The notes under the pieces: model-generated
Seen by the model: the letters and a program-made list of their open reading frames with translations, nothing else
Databases searched by the model: none
What the model was told of the DNA's origin: nothing
Position numbers and translations under genes: made by a program
DNA from: Heliocidaris tuberculata
Lineage: Eukaryota; Echinodermata; Echinoidea; Camarodonta; Echinometridae
DNA length: 64,000 nucleotides
Assembly (NCBI GenBank): GCA_025618425.1
Contig: CM046833.1
Span: forward strand, 35,029,967 to 35,093,966
Direction of reading: 5' to 3'
Shown: positions 12,001 through 24,076 of the stretch, piece by piece
Layout of the letters: each line of letters starts with the position of its first letter
Numbering within the stretch: position 1 is the stretch's first letter

Positions 12001-13927
12001 ACAGGCCCATGGGGGTGTTTCATAAAGCTGTTCGTAAAGTTACGCATGACTTTACGAATGACTTAAATATGGCAAGCCAAATGGGATGCTCAGTAATTTT
12101 TTAACTGCATCAACTAAAGTTGAACTGTGCAGATGTATATCAACATTCTTATTATAGCAAACATTTTTTATGCAAAGTATATATATTTTTTTGCCATAAT
12201 TTAATTGAGGTTATTAGAAATACAGTCACAATTTGTTAAAACATCAGGAAAAACTTTGGGCATCCTATCTGGCACTTCATATTCAAGTCGTTCGTAAAGT
12301 CATGCGTAACTCTACGAACAGCTTTATGAAACACCCCCCTGGTCTATTTCCTGCATCCCGAAATGTATCAAGTTCACCTTAATACTCCAGTCACACCCAC
12401 AAGACCGATCACAGACCGAAAACAAACTGGCCAGGAATCGTTAGGTTTGGGAGTCGGCTTGGCGGTGTGACTAACCCTTTCAGGACAAATGACCACATTT
12501 TGTGGTTTGGCTCAATAACTTTTAATTCAGAGCTCTAACAAATATACCAGATACACGAGTAAAAAGAGCAGATATTTCTACAGACACTATGTCCATTTTT
12601 GTTGCATTACCATATTGCGTTTGATGCCAGGAATTTTGAAAATGAGAATAAGCTTTAAAATCCTTAAATTGGCAACACATTGAGAAGTTCAAGATCATTG
12701 TTTTTTTAATCAAAATTGGCAATTTTTTCAACTAATCGACAAAATATCTAACCATGTATATTGTTTTCAAAGACATTACACCTTATTAGAACCCTGCGGC
12801 ACTAAAAGAAAAAATATTATTGTTGCCAATTTGAAGAACAAAATGTGATCAATTTAGCCCTTAAATAATTCCAGAAAGGGTTAAGATTAAGTACGTCATT
12901 TGCTTTTCTCCAGGGTTTACTCATTTCGTGACCCAGTTCTTGTTGTTGGTGATCCTGAAATTTTACGTCACATCACGGTCAAGAGCTTCAACAATTTCCA
13001 CAACAGAATCGTAAGTCAAGTGATCCTGTATAATGATGATGCTCGATCGTAATAAGGGGAGGGGGGGGGGGGGGTGGGGTGGCGTTTGACACAATATTCA
13101 TTCATAGAGGTATAACTGCCCTGGTCACGCTGACATAACAACACGATTTTAAAGTAAAATAAATAGACAATGGGTATGAGTAAAACTGTAGAAAAATTAT
13201 GTTTGGTGCTTATCGTCATATTGTATTAACTTGCTAACATGGGTAACATCAATATAGAACAAGCTGGGTTTTTGTTTTTGTTTTAAGATCTGTTTGCTGC
13301 AGTATGTATTTCTTAAAATCCATAGTCACATTGTTATCATTAGTAACCTAGAGCACGTATTGATTGGTTGAATGATTGATAAATGGATTAATGCACTGTA
13401 TAAAACCTAAACAAGTGGCAAGACTGATTTCCATGGGTGCTGTGTCAACAACTGCAAGTAAGTTCATAAATATTTGTGGTTGTTCTCATACCTTCTGCGC
13501 GTAAGCATAGTGACGAAGGGTTAATGTGGATATATGATTTTAAAAAACAGTAGCACATTGTACAACACCTTTTCCACCGGGTACAAGCGCTTTGGTAAGT
13601 CACCCTGGGGAACTGTGACAGCGAACAATAGCAATGAAAAGGTAAAGCAAAGGGCAGTATTGCCGTATGAAGTTACAATAATGTCGAGTCCTCTTTCCTG
13701 TCCTGCAGAGCTTCCCCCAGATTCCCGAGGAGCTAGAAGGAATGGTTTCCATTCTCGAGGGCGAGCGTTGGAGGGAAGTCAGGAATATCCTAACCCCAAC
13801 ATTCAGCGGAGCTAAGATGAAACAAGTAGGTCTCTTTTCTTGGACGATTTTTTTTTTTAAATAATGACGTGTTTGGGATGTGATAATGATAAGAACAAAT
13901 TTGTGGTGATGATGATGATAAAGGTAC

Positions 13928-13961
<34 letters not shown>

Positions 13962-14879
13962 AAAGATAAAGGTACTGATGATGATGATGATGATAAAGGT
14001 ACTGATGATGATGATGATGATGATGATGACGACGATGTTATGAGTAGGGGAAAAGGAGAGAAATAGTGGAGAAAGAGCAGGAAAGACCGAGAAGGATGAA
14101 ATGAAAAGTGATAATCAACATTATCAATATAGTTTTAATCAGAATCAAAGATTCAGATTAAAAATATATTTATTTCCTTCCCATAATCAAATGAATACAA
14201 AATGAAATGTATATTCATGGTGGAAGGAGGCGAGGGTCAGAGGAAGCACGTGACTTCTTGTATTTAATGTAGTCTGTTAATTTTCTCTTTATTTATAGAT
14301 GTCACATCTTGTCAACAACAATGCCGACACTCTCGTGAAGCACATCGGCATCAAACAGAAAGAGAAAGGATACATTGAATGCCAACAGTGAGTGTTATAT
14401 AATTGATTTGGCAATGATTTTCCACTGGGTCATGCGACACAAATGCAGGCCCCTGGGTACGATTTTGTTACTGGGGGTGCTGTGAGCAGATTTTTTTTTT
14501 TTTTTTTCATTTATTTATTTATTTATTTTTTTTTTGGGGGGGGGGGCGGGTATGCATTTGCTTGACAAGCAGCGTTATGGGATCTCTTTTACCTCCGAAA
14601 ATCTCTGACAAGGAAAAAAAAAAAAAAAAGGTCATCAGCATTTTGCTGGCTACATCACCCCCAGCATCCTCAGCCTTCTAGGGGGTGTTGCGCACCCCGA
14701 CTCTCAGGGGCCTGCATAAATGCATACTGAAATGTGTTCACATTAGATATGTTTACTTTAAACATATTGAATATGTTTACCAGGTTTGAATGATATTTAT
14801 AAATAAATGATGAGAAAAGGATATACAGATAACATGGTGTGAACATTTACCGGGATATTACATATGTACGAGGAATTGG

Positions 14880-14911
<32 letters not shown>

Positions 14912-17900
14912 CTATCTCCCGAGGCTTCTAGCAGGGTCTACATCTATTATGCCTGACTTACATATTTTTTATTCAGGCAGGCGTACAGTTTAGTTCCTTT
15001 AAAATTATCGTTCACTAAATTAACAAAAAAAGGAGGAAACCACTCAACAGTTTATAAATATGAATTTATCTATATACATAAAATGTCTACAGAGGCGATA
15101 TTATTTTCTTAACACTGCTCGCATTTTTCTTTCATGTATAAGATAAAATTCAAAATTATCTTTTTGCAGGATCTTCGGGTCTTTCGTCATGGATACAGTT
15201 GGAAGCTGTGCTTTCGGACTAGACATCGATTCCCAGTCGGATCCTGCTAACCCATTCGTGACCAACGCCAAGAAAGCTTTCCAGTTTGACCTCACCAACC
15301 CACTCTTCATTCTCGGAAGTAAAGCTTACTTTCACTTGTTTTAAAGTGTTATCTTTTATTCTTAATGGTTTAGGAAGTTGTAGTGTGTGTGTGTGTGCGT
15401 GTGCGTGTGCGTGTGTGTATGTGCGCCCATTTAAAGCGATGACATAGGCATGAACTTTACATTCGGACCAATGACACACAGCGAACGTCATCGGTTTGCA
15501 GACCTGCGCAGTTAGACCCAAATTACATGCTTTTGCATATAGGGGTAGGTCATCAGTTAGTGTTACGCGAACAAGTCGTCGGTTGTATAGAAAAATTTCA
15601 GACGGGTCATCGGTTATGCGGTTGAATTCTATACACACAGGTCATCGGTTATGCGGTCAAATTCTAGGTTGTAAAAGATGTCATCGGTTATTATGCGCGC
15701 ACAGGTATGTGTGCGTGTGCGTGTGTGTGTGTGTATGGGGGGGGGGGGGGGTGAGAGTAGCATATTCCACAGGGGGTAGTCCAAGAGTCATTCATAACAA
15801 ACCTTACAGGCAGTTAGTCATCATTGCACAAACTGCTGGGACTTTTTTTTTTGTAACATCACGACATATTTAATGAACTTACAGCAGTATATCTTAGAAG
15901 CATGTCATATGAAGTGTAAGGGAAGGTTATATGATTTAGAAAAAAAAATGCAAATACAGTTGACTCTGTCAACAACTTTTTCCTTAAAAAAGGAGGAAAT
16001 TGTAAGGAAATAACATATACAACAGCTTTGGCAACTCTCGTGGAAATAATTATAATTGTGAGAAATGAAAATGAGAGAATAATGGTTGCGTAGCTTAATC
16101 AAAGTTCCCCAGAGCTGTCCTCCCTTTTTGAATTTTTGCAAAGGTTGAAAAAATGTCTCCGCCGGGAATCGAACCCGGGTCGTTGGCTTAGAACGCCAAT
16201 GCCTTAACCACTAGACCACGGAGACGGGTCAGTGATTTCGGCGACACCAGATTCAATTGACCGACAGATTGACAAATCTTCAACCTTATTAATTAATTCC
16301 TTTGTCGGGGGCAGGTGAGTTTTGAACAAAGATAAGCCGCATGCCTCAGCTGGATCCAAGCGAATGCTTTGAGATACATGTATACATTAGAATAATAATC
16401 ATTATAAAATAGTAAAATATTATTTCACGTTTCCTTTTTAAAGCTTTGATTCCCATGTTGGGAAAACTGCTGGCTTACTTTCGGATTGCGATGTTCATTC
16501 CTGCTGAAGTGCTGGATTTCTTCAAGGATGTCAACAAGAAAGCTATCGCGATGAGAAAGAACTCACCATCTGGACCTAACTCGAAAGTAAATAAATGAAT
16601 ATGAAAACATACAATTAATGTTTAGATTGGTGGACAAGAGATATTCAGGCATCTTCTAAAATCATTTTCAAAACGTGAACGAGTGAATACATGAGATCTA
16701 TTTTATCGAATAAAATTTACAGAATTCCCATAATTTCGCGGAATTATGGGAATTCTGTAAATACACATCACTGAAGCTAGATGATTATCAATAACAAAAT
16801 TCACTGATTTCCTTTGGCTTTACGAAACTTCTCGTGTAATCATTAAGAAATAGAGTAGCAGAAAATGTATTTTTAAAATGGCCTTGTTCACCTAAACGTG
16901 CATTAAGCATATAGTACAAGTCAAGGCAGAATTTTACAGCAATCAACCTTTATTCTTATGCATTAGCCCATTCCCAGTACTTAAATGTGGTTTCTTATTT
17001 ATATCACCACTTGTAAAATTGTATTGCAGAGAATTGATTTTTTGCAATTACTGATCGACGCCCAGAAGCAAGAAACGGTCAACAAGGTTTACAAACCTGA
17101 GGATGAAGACGACGACGACATCCATGCCGACTTGGACAAGCACCACGATGTCGAGTACCACACCAGGAGTCTTGGCAATAAAGCTCCCCTGACTGATAAT
17201 GAGGTCTTTGGACAAGTAAGACGTTGATATGGTCAGGGTCCTAGTTCAATATTTCGGTTTTGAAACGGAGATACAAGTTGTAGGCATGGCAGGAGATCGG
17301 GAGTGTACCAGCACAAAAGTTATGTTAACCAGCCCTATCAAAAAGTTCATTAATCCCACAATGTCGCAGCTATGGAATGTTCCAATAATACCCATCGATG
17401 ATCATATGCTTGTACGCACTATTCGTATCTTTAGTAATAACATTATGATGAAAGGCCCTAATTCTTATTTCTTATAAAGAATCTGAACCTCCATTTCAGT
17501 ATAAACCCGATGCTCTTGTTTCAATTTATTCGCTTCCTATCACATCAATTAGGTGCTGATCTTCTTTACTGCTGGATCCGAAACTACCACTACACTCCTT
17601 GGTTTCATCGCTTACGCCTTGGCTACGAACCCTGATGTCCAGGAGAAGCTCATCAATGAGATTGACGAAGTGACGCCCTCTCGTGACTCCGTCGGGTATA
17701 CATCTATCGCCAAGATGCCCTACCTGGATCAGGTCGTCTGTGAGACACTCCGGATGTATCCACCTGCAGCCGCGTAAGATCCCCCAAGCAAATTTCACTC
17801 TAATTCTTAGATAAATCTCTTCATAAAAATGATCCGCAATACTATTTTATCATGAAATATTACGACTGTTTTGGGGGTTTTTTTTGTGCAAGTCCAAGTT

Positions 17901-19473
17901 ATTTTGTCCGATACTTTACTGTCATTGTCAAAATATTAAGTATTACCCTATGATTTTATCAAGTTAAGAGACATAGTACATCTAGTATCATACTAACTGG
18001 AAGAAGAAGACACTTGCAATCTATTATTTTTGTGTTTATTTTTCTTTATCAGTTATGGGACAGCAAATGACCCAAATACGTTGGAATCATCCGTTTATCT
18101 GACGAAAATGGTAATGATACTCAAGCCTACAAGTTTAAGACGACTTATAAGTGACGATTTATAGGCCTACATGGTAGGTACTTTGTCATATACACAACTT
18201 TCGAAGTTCCATTTCATACAACATGTTTGTCTCTCTTGATATGTGCGCAGATCCAACCGGATGTGTAATGAAAACTTTGAATACAATGGGATGGTGATTG
18301 AGAAAGGAACCCAAGTCTTCATCCCAACATACACCATTCATCATGACCCAGACTATTGGCCCGAGCCCGAGAAGTTCGATCCTGACAGGTACTACAACGA
18401 GTTCTGTTTTCGTTTAGAATTTCTCTTTCTGTGGTCAGGCAGTGACCAAAAGCGTTGCTCTGGCCTTGAGAGTGAGCGTTACTGTGTCCTTGAGGACTAG
18501 ACTAGCTACCCCTTAGATGATTACTGCCCTCTCCTTATGGGCAATGATTATACCTTCTGGTCTCCTCTCTATAAATATCCTCTGGATACACCTTCCAGCG
18601 CCTGTAATCCAGCTAACAGTGGAAGTTATAAACCGATTCAGCGGACCCAGGTTCGAAACTGAGTCACGTCTTTCGGATGGTGACGTAAATAATCATATCT
18701 GATTGATACACGTCTGTAAAAACCCAATTACACACACGCTCTTTATCTACTTTACATAACGTGTTGATCTACTTTCATAGTAAATAATTAAATGCATTTC
18801 TATATCACAGATTCACTAAGGAAGCGCGTGCCAAGCAACACCCATTCGCCTGGCATCCATTTGGAGCTGGTCCCCGCAACTGTATTGGGATGCGTTTCGC
18901 TCTAATGGAAGCCAAGATTGCCGTGGTACGTGCACTCCAGAACTACCGATTCCAGACATGCGCACAGACAGAGGTAAATTTTTTTTTAAATCACGTAAAT
19001 GGTCGCTCTCACTGCTCGATTAGACATTGATACAAAATAACTATACTTTCTTATAAATATTAGTTTGATTTATTCATACTTCAATGCCTCTATCAGTATT
19101 TTGCTAAAATAATATGGTGTACAATACTATAATGTTTATGAACAGAATATTGATGATGTTTAAGAAATACAATATAACACAATACAATACGATAAAATGC
19201 AGTACTATTGACCTTCTTAGTTTAAACACATTGTAATTCTTGATTTGAAGCTCACCGCAAATAAAAGGTCGAATCTTATTTTTGGTTTGGATATTTTATA
19301 CCGTGAGAATGAACTTTCGAATGCGTTCGTACACTTTATATATTCTCCACATCACGATCTTTATCCCTTGCTTTTCAAATCAGATTCCTCCGAAGTTCAA
19401 CAAGACCGGTTTTCTGACTCCACCCAACGGAATAACACTCAAAGTTGAGCCAAGGACTGACATGGCTGCCTAA
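9026..19473 (+). CDS. CYP3-like cytochrome P450 (gene A), 13 exons, intact
   Basis: Heme-thiolate mono-oxygenase anchored in the ER membrane; CYP3 enzymes oxidise lipophilic xenobiotics and steroids with electrons from P450 reductase. Exons: 9026-9111, 10073-10163, 10896-10948, 12914-13010, 13709-13825, 14299-14387, 15170-15318, 16444-16586, 17030-17215, 17553-17773, 18251-18388, 18811-18973, 19384-19473. All have GT-AG borders and joining frames, giving 540 aa. Visible features: N-terminal anchor (about residues 11-29), I-helix AGSETT (344-349), K-helix ETLR (401-404), FDPDRF (453-458), heme loop FGAGPRNCIG with Cys481, and CYP3-typical KKYGKVYG and DFLQLLIDAQ. Vertebrate CYP3A genes also have 13 exons; they are about 503 aa, and the extra length here includes an acidic stretch in exon 9 (DEDDDDIHAD) between helices H and I. 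The start ATG opens the anchor helix and is conserved in gene B. Substrate is unknown. Confidence 0.93.
10334..10358 (+). repeat. GA microsatellite, intron 2 of gene A
   Basis: About twelve GA units within intron 2 of gene A. Confidence 0.9.
11351..11815 (+). mobile_element. TTAA-flanked MITE family 2, copy 2 (intron 3 of gene A)
   Basis: Flanked by TTAA at 11347-11350 and 11816-11819, so the target duplication is intact. It has the same orientation as the 6879 copy and is shortened near its right part (a stretch present at about 7247-7285 is missing). Confidence 0.88.
11881..12008 (+). mobile_element. Foldback MITE, GGGCC ends
   Basis: About 128 bp inverted repeat. GGGCCCCTGCAACATACAGA at the left pairs with TCTTTATGTTACAGGCCC at the right, and CTTACGAT words continue the stem, so nearly the whole element can fold on itself. 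A distant relative is at 55465-55627. Confidence 0.7.
12011..12338 (+). mobile_element. Foldback MITE, GGGGGTGTTTCATAAAG ends
   Basis: Terminal inverted repeats of about 54 bp: GGGGGTGTTTCATAAAGCTG at the left against CAGCTTTATGAAACACCCCC at the right, each continued by TTCGTAAAG words. It lies two bases after the previous MITE. No coding capacity. Confidence 0.8.
12385..12472 (+). mobile_element. Short TIR element (CCAGTCACACC family), copy 2
   Basis: ACTCCAGTCACACCCACAAG at the left is matched by the complement of TTGGCGGTGTGACT at the right. It abuts the piggyBac-like MITE at 12475. Confidence 0.55.
12475..12880 (+). mobile_element. piggyBac-like MITE, copy 2 (intron 3 of gene A)
   Basis: Flanks CTAA/TTAA, ends CCCTTTCAGGA and TCCAGAAAGGG, which are inverted repeats of about 11 bp. 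It is the second copy of 6005-6415 and sits only about 30 bases upstream of exon 4 of gene A. Confidence 0.75.
13905..14035 (+). repeat. GAT microsatellite, intron 5 of gene A
   Basis: Repeated GATGAT runs, broken into three blocks by the sentence-like unit AAAGGTACTGATGATGAT. Confidence 0.9.
16155..16225 (-). tRNA. tRNA-Arg (anticodon UCU)
   Basis: Read on the minus strand this is a 71-nt tRNA. It has a perfect 7-bp acceptor stem (GTCTCCG with CGGAGAC), a D arm GTCT/AGGC, anticodon stem TTGGC/GCCAA with loop GTTCTAA (anticodon TCT, reading AGA), a 4-base variable loop and T arm CCGGG-TTCGATT-CCCGG. ATTTTTT follows the 3' end at once, a strong Pol III stop. All parts pair, so it looks functional. 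It lies antisense inside intron 7 of gene A. Confidence 0.96.
16715..16762. other. Perfect 21-bp hairpin, intron 8 of gene A
   Basis: Arms at 16715-16735 and 16742-16762 are exact inverted repeats (ATTTACAGAATTCCCATAAT and its complement) around a 6-base loop TCGCGG. No MITE ends are seen around it. It may be a short foldback relic. Confidence 0.85.
18598..18755 (+). mobile_element. SINE-like element, copy 1 (5'-truncated), intron 11 of gene A
   Basis: It starts at GCGCCTGTAATCCAGCTAAC, has a B-box-like GGTTCGAAACT, and ends with CCAATTACACACAC. It matches 40306-40494 throughout, but lacks the first 15 bases and about 18 bases between two ACGT words (the region TTAAAGGTCGGTCCCCGG of the other copy). 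Confidence 0.7.
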
Positions 19474-21364
19474 ACACGATTCAAATTCTGTCACGTGTAA
19501 TTCTTGCACCATGACTGATTGCCATTCAGTCAACAACAACAAAAAAAAAGTTTGAGAAATTCGTATAGGCCAAAGTAATTTGATTGCCTATATTCTTGTA
19601 CAGGTCCAATATTTTGGAGGGGATAAAAAGGGGGGGGGGGGTCTGGACCCTGTGACCTTCATGCCCTGGATCCGCCCCTGGTAAATTAAACGTGACTATA
19701 ACATTGGCCCTTGTGGTCTCAATCTAGTCCACTGATCTATAATTACATAAACACATAGGCCCGTATTCTACAAATTCAGTGTAATAGTTTTTTGTTTTTG
19801 TTTTTGTTTTTGTTTCTAGGCTGCGTTAGCGATTGTTATTCTAACTAAATATCCTGTGTTGGTGTAAACTGCAAAACATTCATACTATATCATCGGGGTT
19901 TAATGAGTGTAATAAATGAAGAAAGCAAAATGTTAACTTTTGCTTTATCATTAAACAATAGTAAACAAATGAGGAACATACATGTAAATGACGAAACGGA
20001 ATCTCATTTCTATTTTACAATATTATGTAGGAATATTTGGTACCATTTGGAAGGATAATAAATTTCCTACAGCTTTCGTACACATTTTGTAAAGTAAGTC
20101 CTGGTGAAAGAAGGGCAGGCATTTGAAAGTTTGATTTGAGAAATGATTGCAAAGCTGTGCATATATTAGTGGTATTTCCAAGAGTATATCTCTGTCTTTT
20201 CCTATCTGTATAATTGTCTATAGTAAGCTCTCATTAACCATGAAATAAATTGTCATTAACTAGCGTAAATATTTTTTATGGATTATAATTATGAGATTTT
20301 TGTTCTGTTTTTACAAAAAAGTATTAATTTTTTTTTTTTTTTTCTTAAAAAGCACGACCATTTCTTCATTGAAATTGAACATTTTTGGCATGTCCTGGTT
20401 GTGTAAAAAAAGAAGAAAGAAGGACAAAACTTAATCAGATCCAACGCTTTGAGGTGTTAACGGCACTATTTTAACATTTACTCATAAACAGGAAAGTAGT
20501 GTAAATAGAAATATATCTGTCTAAACGAATACTTAAAAAGACAAACAAAGATGAAAGTAAAATAAGAAACATATCCCTACATTTTCCATGATCTTGTGTT
20601 TGTTTTAGTAAAAAACGTAGACCGTAACCGTAGTGATTTTTACACTTCTTATTTTGTATTTTAACAAATATTTCCCTCATTTTCATTTCTTGTAGTTGTT
20701 TGGCTTTCTGTAAGACGTAGGTCATCATGGTCATAGCTCGAAATAATGCTCATATACCTCTATATTGAAAAAAAAAAATTATCAGCGAAAGTGGTGAAAA
20801 ATGGATGCAACATAAAAGGATTTATACCTTGTTTTATATAATTATGTACAATTATTATGATTATTTTTTGTAATAATAATAAATTGGATTGAATTTAATT
20901 CATGGGTTTCTACATATTTTCATATACATTTTTATATATTTCCATACACATAAAATGACTATTGATACAAGTTTTGTTGTTGTTTTTTTTCCACACTGTA
21001 TATAAATAGGAAATGCAAGAAATTATGTTATAGTATAAGCTGATTGCATGATAAATATACCTGGGATATACTTGGGCTGCAACGTAAGCATGAAGTTCCA
21101 TGTGTTCGCAGCCATCTATTGTAACTAACTGAAGTATTGATAAAATAAAATAATTTAGATGACATTCTTTTTTATTGGAATTCGAACCTCGGTGGAGAAA
21201 CAAAGGACAGAGAGAAAGAGAGAGAGGGGGGGGGGGGAGAGATGTGATTTAGGGGGAAGGGGATAGAATGAGAGGGGAGGGAGACAGAAAAAAAAGAGAG
21301 GGGGGTTGACAGAAGTGGGGGTAAATAGAGAGGGGAGAAATAGTGAAGAAGAAGAAGAAGAAGA

Positions 21365-21405
<41 letters not shown>

Positions 21406-21824
21406 GGGTATAGTGGGGGTGATATTTTCGTCTCAATTTACATCGTGATGACCCGAAGTTGGAGAAACCGCGCTCTTCTTGCAAAGCAAATGCTTTCTTC
21501 TGACTAGCAATTACTTTCTTAATTTGCTCTCATAATGAGTTGCTTGAATACCCATTTTTTAAGATGTCCCTATGTCATCTGAGGCTTGTTGGGTTTAATC
21601 AACCTGGCTTGTATTTATCAGAAAAGATCATCCTTTATCTTTGCAACTTTGATCATCTAAATTTCCGTTCGATGCTATTCGATAGCTCCTCTCCAAAGAC
21701 AAGGGGAGAAAGAAGAAACATTCCAACTATAACCCTCTGTTCATTAATTTCATTCATTCGTTTTCCTAAAATGTTTATGAATTATTATCAGACATTTAAT
21801 TTGTCTACACTCTTATATAAATAG
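19474..21824. other. Intergenic between gene A and the orphan exons
   Basis: No gene recognised. A possible polyadenylation signal AATAAA for gene A is at 19911-19916. The stretch 19905-20090 is related to part of 52185-52330 (shared ATTAAACAATAGTAAACAAA), so it contains repeat DNA. A polypurine tract (GGGA, GAA, GA, G-run) runs from about 21199 to 21408. Confidence 0.6.
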
Positions 21825-21877
21825 GGAATACCAGAGGTTATCATCGAATTAAACAAGAAATTCGGCAAGGTCTACGG
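21825..21877 (+). pseudogene. Orphan copy of CYP3-like exon 3
   Basis: A 53-base exon with AG acceptor and GT donor encodes GIPEVIIELNKKFGKVYG. It is the same length and phase as exon 3 of gene A (GIPEVFIELNKKYGKVYG) and is intact. The following intron is also related to intron 3 of gene A (shared AATAGAGCAT...AAATCACT). No exon 1 or 2 precedes it and only a broken exon 4 follows, so it is a leftover of a partial gene duplication. Confidence 0.85.
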
Positions 21878-22095
21878 GTTAGTACACAGGAAAACAAAAT
21901 CATCACAAGCTCTTCCCAAATTTTAAGCAAACCATTAAATATCAGAATCCCACACAACACACATTATAAAGTTAGAAATTATTTTTGTATAGTATTGAAA
22001 TAGAGCATTAGCATTAAATCACTCACCTCATGGTTTTCACTTTTGAATCTTAGCTTTCAGTTGATTAATCCCCCCCTTCCTTTTGTGATAATACA

Positions 22096-22100
<5 letters not shown>

Positions 22101-22141
<41 letters not shown>

Positions 22142-22307
22142 GAATCTCGTTATAACGAGGTCCTTGGGACCAGAGAAATTACCTCTTTATATCGAAACCT
22201 TGTTATATCAGGGCCAAAATACAATAGAATACAAAGAGATGGGACCAGGAAAATCACCTTGTTATAACAAGAGTTTGTTATATCAGTGCTCTTTTAACGA
22301 GGTTCCA

Positions 22308-22384
<77 letters not shown>
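22101..22384 (+). repeat. TA microsatellite split by a MITE
   Basis: A TA run from about 22101, interrupted by the MITE at 22137-22310, continues to about 22352 and ends in a T-run to 22384. Confidence 0.9.
22137..22310 (+). mobile_element. Tc1/mariner-type MITE in a TA repeat
   Basis: About 174 bp with ends TAGTGGAATCTCGTTATAAC and the complement of CAGTGGAACCTCGTTAAAAG, flanked on both sides by TA dinucleotides. TA target choice and these CAGTGGAACCTCG-type ends fit Tc1/mariner or pogo-like MITEs. No transposase. Confidence 0.7.
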
Positions 22385-22387
<3 letters not shown>

Positions 22388-22592
22388 TCATTGCCCTGGA
22401 ACCGATGAAATTATTACACAATTGTATGAATAATGATAATGTTTGATAAAACGTGTTGATAGTAGTGATTATGTGTCAACAATATAAAAAATGGAAATTG
22501 GGGGATAAATGGCGATAACTATTACGTCGGCCTTAAGATCTCAAGATATATCCATTTTTTAGAGACTTAATAAAAGTAATTTTGATTATAAC

Positions 22593-22664
22593 GGGACATA
22601 CTCCTTTCGTGACCGGGTTCTTAATGTTGGTGACCCCGATACGTCACATTACGGTCAAGAGCTG
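22593..22664 (+). pseudogene. Orphan, broken copy of CYP3-like exon 4
   Basis: The sequence reads TYSFRDRVLNVGDPD and then loses frame by a 5-base deletion relative to exon 4 of gene A (GATCCTGAAATTTTACG shortened to GACCCCGATACG). It matches again at ACGGTCAAGAGC before homology stops. The acceptor AG is lost. It pairs with the orphan exon 3 at 21825. Confidence 0.8.
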
Positions 22665-24072
22665 AAGCTATGAAGACAAAAAAGTTTATATATATATAGA
22701 GAGAGAGAGAGGGGGGGGGGGGAGAGGAGCGAGAGAGAGAGGGGGAGAGAAGAATGAAGTGAAAGAGAGAGAGAGAGAAAGAGAGAGAAGTGAGAGAGAG
22801 AGAGAGAGAGAGGGAGGGGGAGAAGAGTGAAGTGAAAGAGATAGAGAGAGAGAATGAGGGAGCAGGTAGAGGAAGGGAAAGAGAACTGGCCGATTGAGGT
22901 TTCAATACATTTTATTCTCTTTTTATTCTTTTCTACCATTTTTCGTTCGTTATTTCCTTCCACTGTCTTCTTCTTCTTCTTCTTCTCACTTCAGCTGCTT
23001 CTCTTTCATCTGGCCTCCCATTTATCAAAAAAAAAAAAAAACAACAACAACAGCAACAAAACACATTTTGTTTATCCGATTTGGTACTCGCTTGACAGAG
23101 AGAGAGAGAGCGAAAGAGAAAAAGAAAGACATAATAAAATCAAACAAACAAAATACGCTCTTCCAAGTTTTTACAATCTTCTACCCCTCACCCTTTAAAA
23201 CATTGTCGGCAAATGTAGGAAACATTATTTAGAGTTAGACTGGCTACTGGCCATGAGACCGATAGTCCAAAAGACCGATGGCGCCGCGTTAGTCTGAAGG
23301 CCAGTTTTATAGTTTTTGTTTTGTTTTGTTTTGTTTTTTTTACTCGGAGAGAGAGACTAACAAGAGACTAAATTGACTGAAAAATTAATGGTCTCTATTT
23401 GTAAAATATTCGGCACGCTTACGTTTTTGTATGTATGATGTACTTTGACCCCGTAATAATAGTCTAATATACGATACTTTTATGAAGCAACCAATATCTT
23501 GAACTAGAGATTGTAATACCCAGTGCCACTAGTAGAAGAAGGGGGGGGGGGGGGGGGGAGTGCTAGCGTACATGATGTGCTGCATAGCTAGCTAGGCTTT
23601 GGTTGTTTTATTGGTTGACTGGTTTATTGTCATAAATATCATTCAACATGCAGCTAAAAGCTGATATTTTTGAATTTGCATGGTAAATTACATTTGAAAA
23701 ATACAATTGGTAATACATTAAAACATCCATTATGTAAATACATATGACAGACAACATTCACTTTTCTACTTCGTTATAAATCTATGCTTAATATTGCAAA
23801 TTGGGTTTTTTTTCCTGTAGTCGAAGCCTTAGCCACATTGTTTACAAATTTATAGATTTTTTCCCCCCTTTATTATTTTTTTTTTTCACTCTGGACTTCG
23901 AAAAAAGTCCCTCGGCGAGACCCCCCCCCCCCCCCCCCCCCCCCCCGCACACACACATACCATTTTGACATTACTCGTAAGGCTTTTCAATCTACCCTAA
24001 TTCATTCACTGCCACTTAGTAGTCTGCAAGCACAGACCCTAATTTAACTCTTTATTAGAAAATCATTGTGTC
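22665..24072. other. Intergenic, low-complexity DNA
   Basis: GA-rich purine tract 22698-22860, TTC/A-run mixtures 22970-23060, G-run 23540-23559 and C-run 23922-23946. Frames rich in Ser, Leu or Arg here arise from the repeats. No gene seen. Confidence 0.7.
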
Positions 24073-24076
24073 TTAA

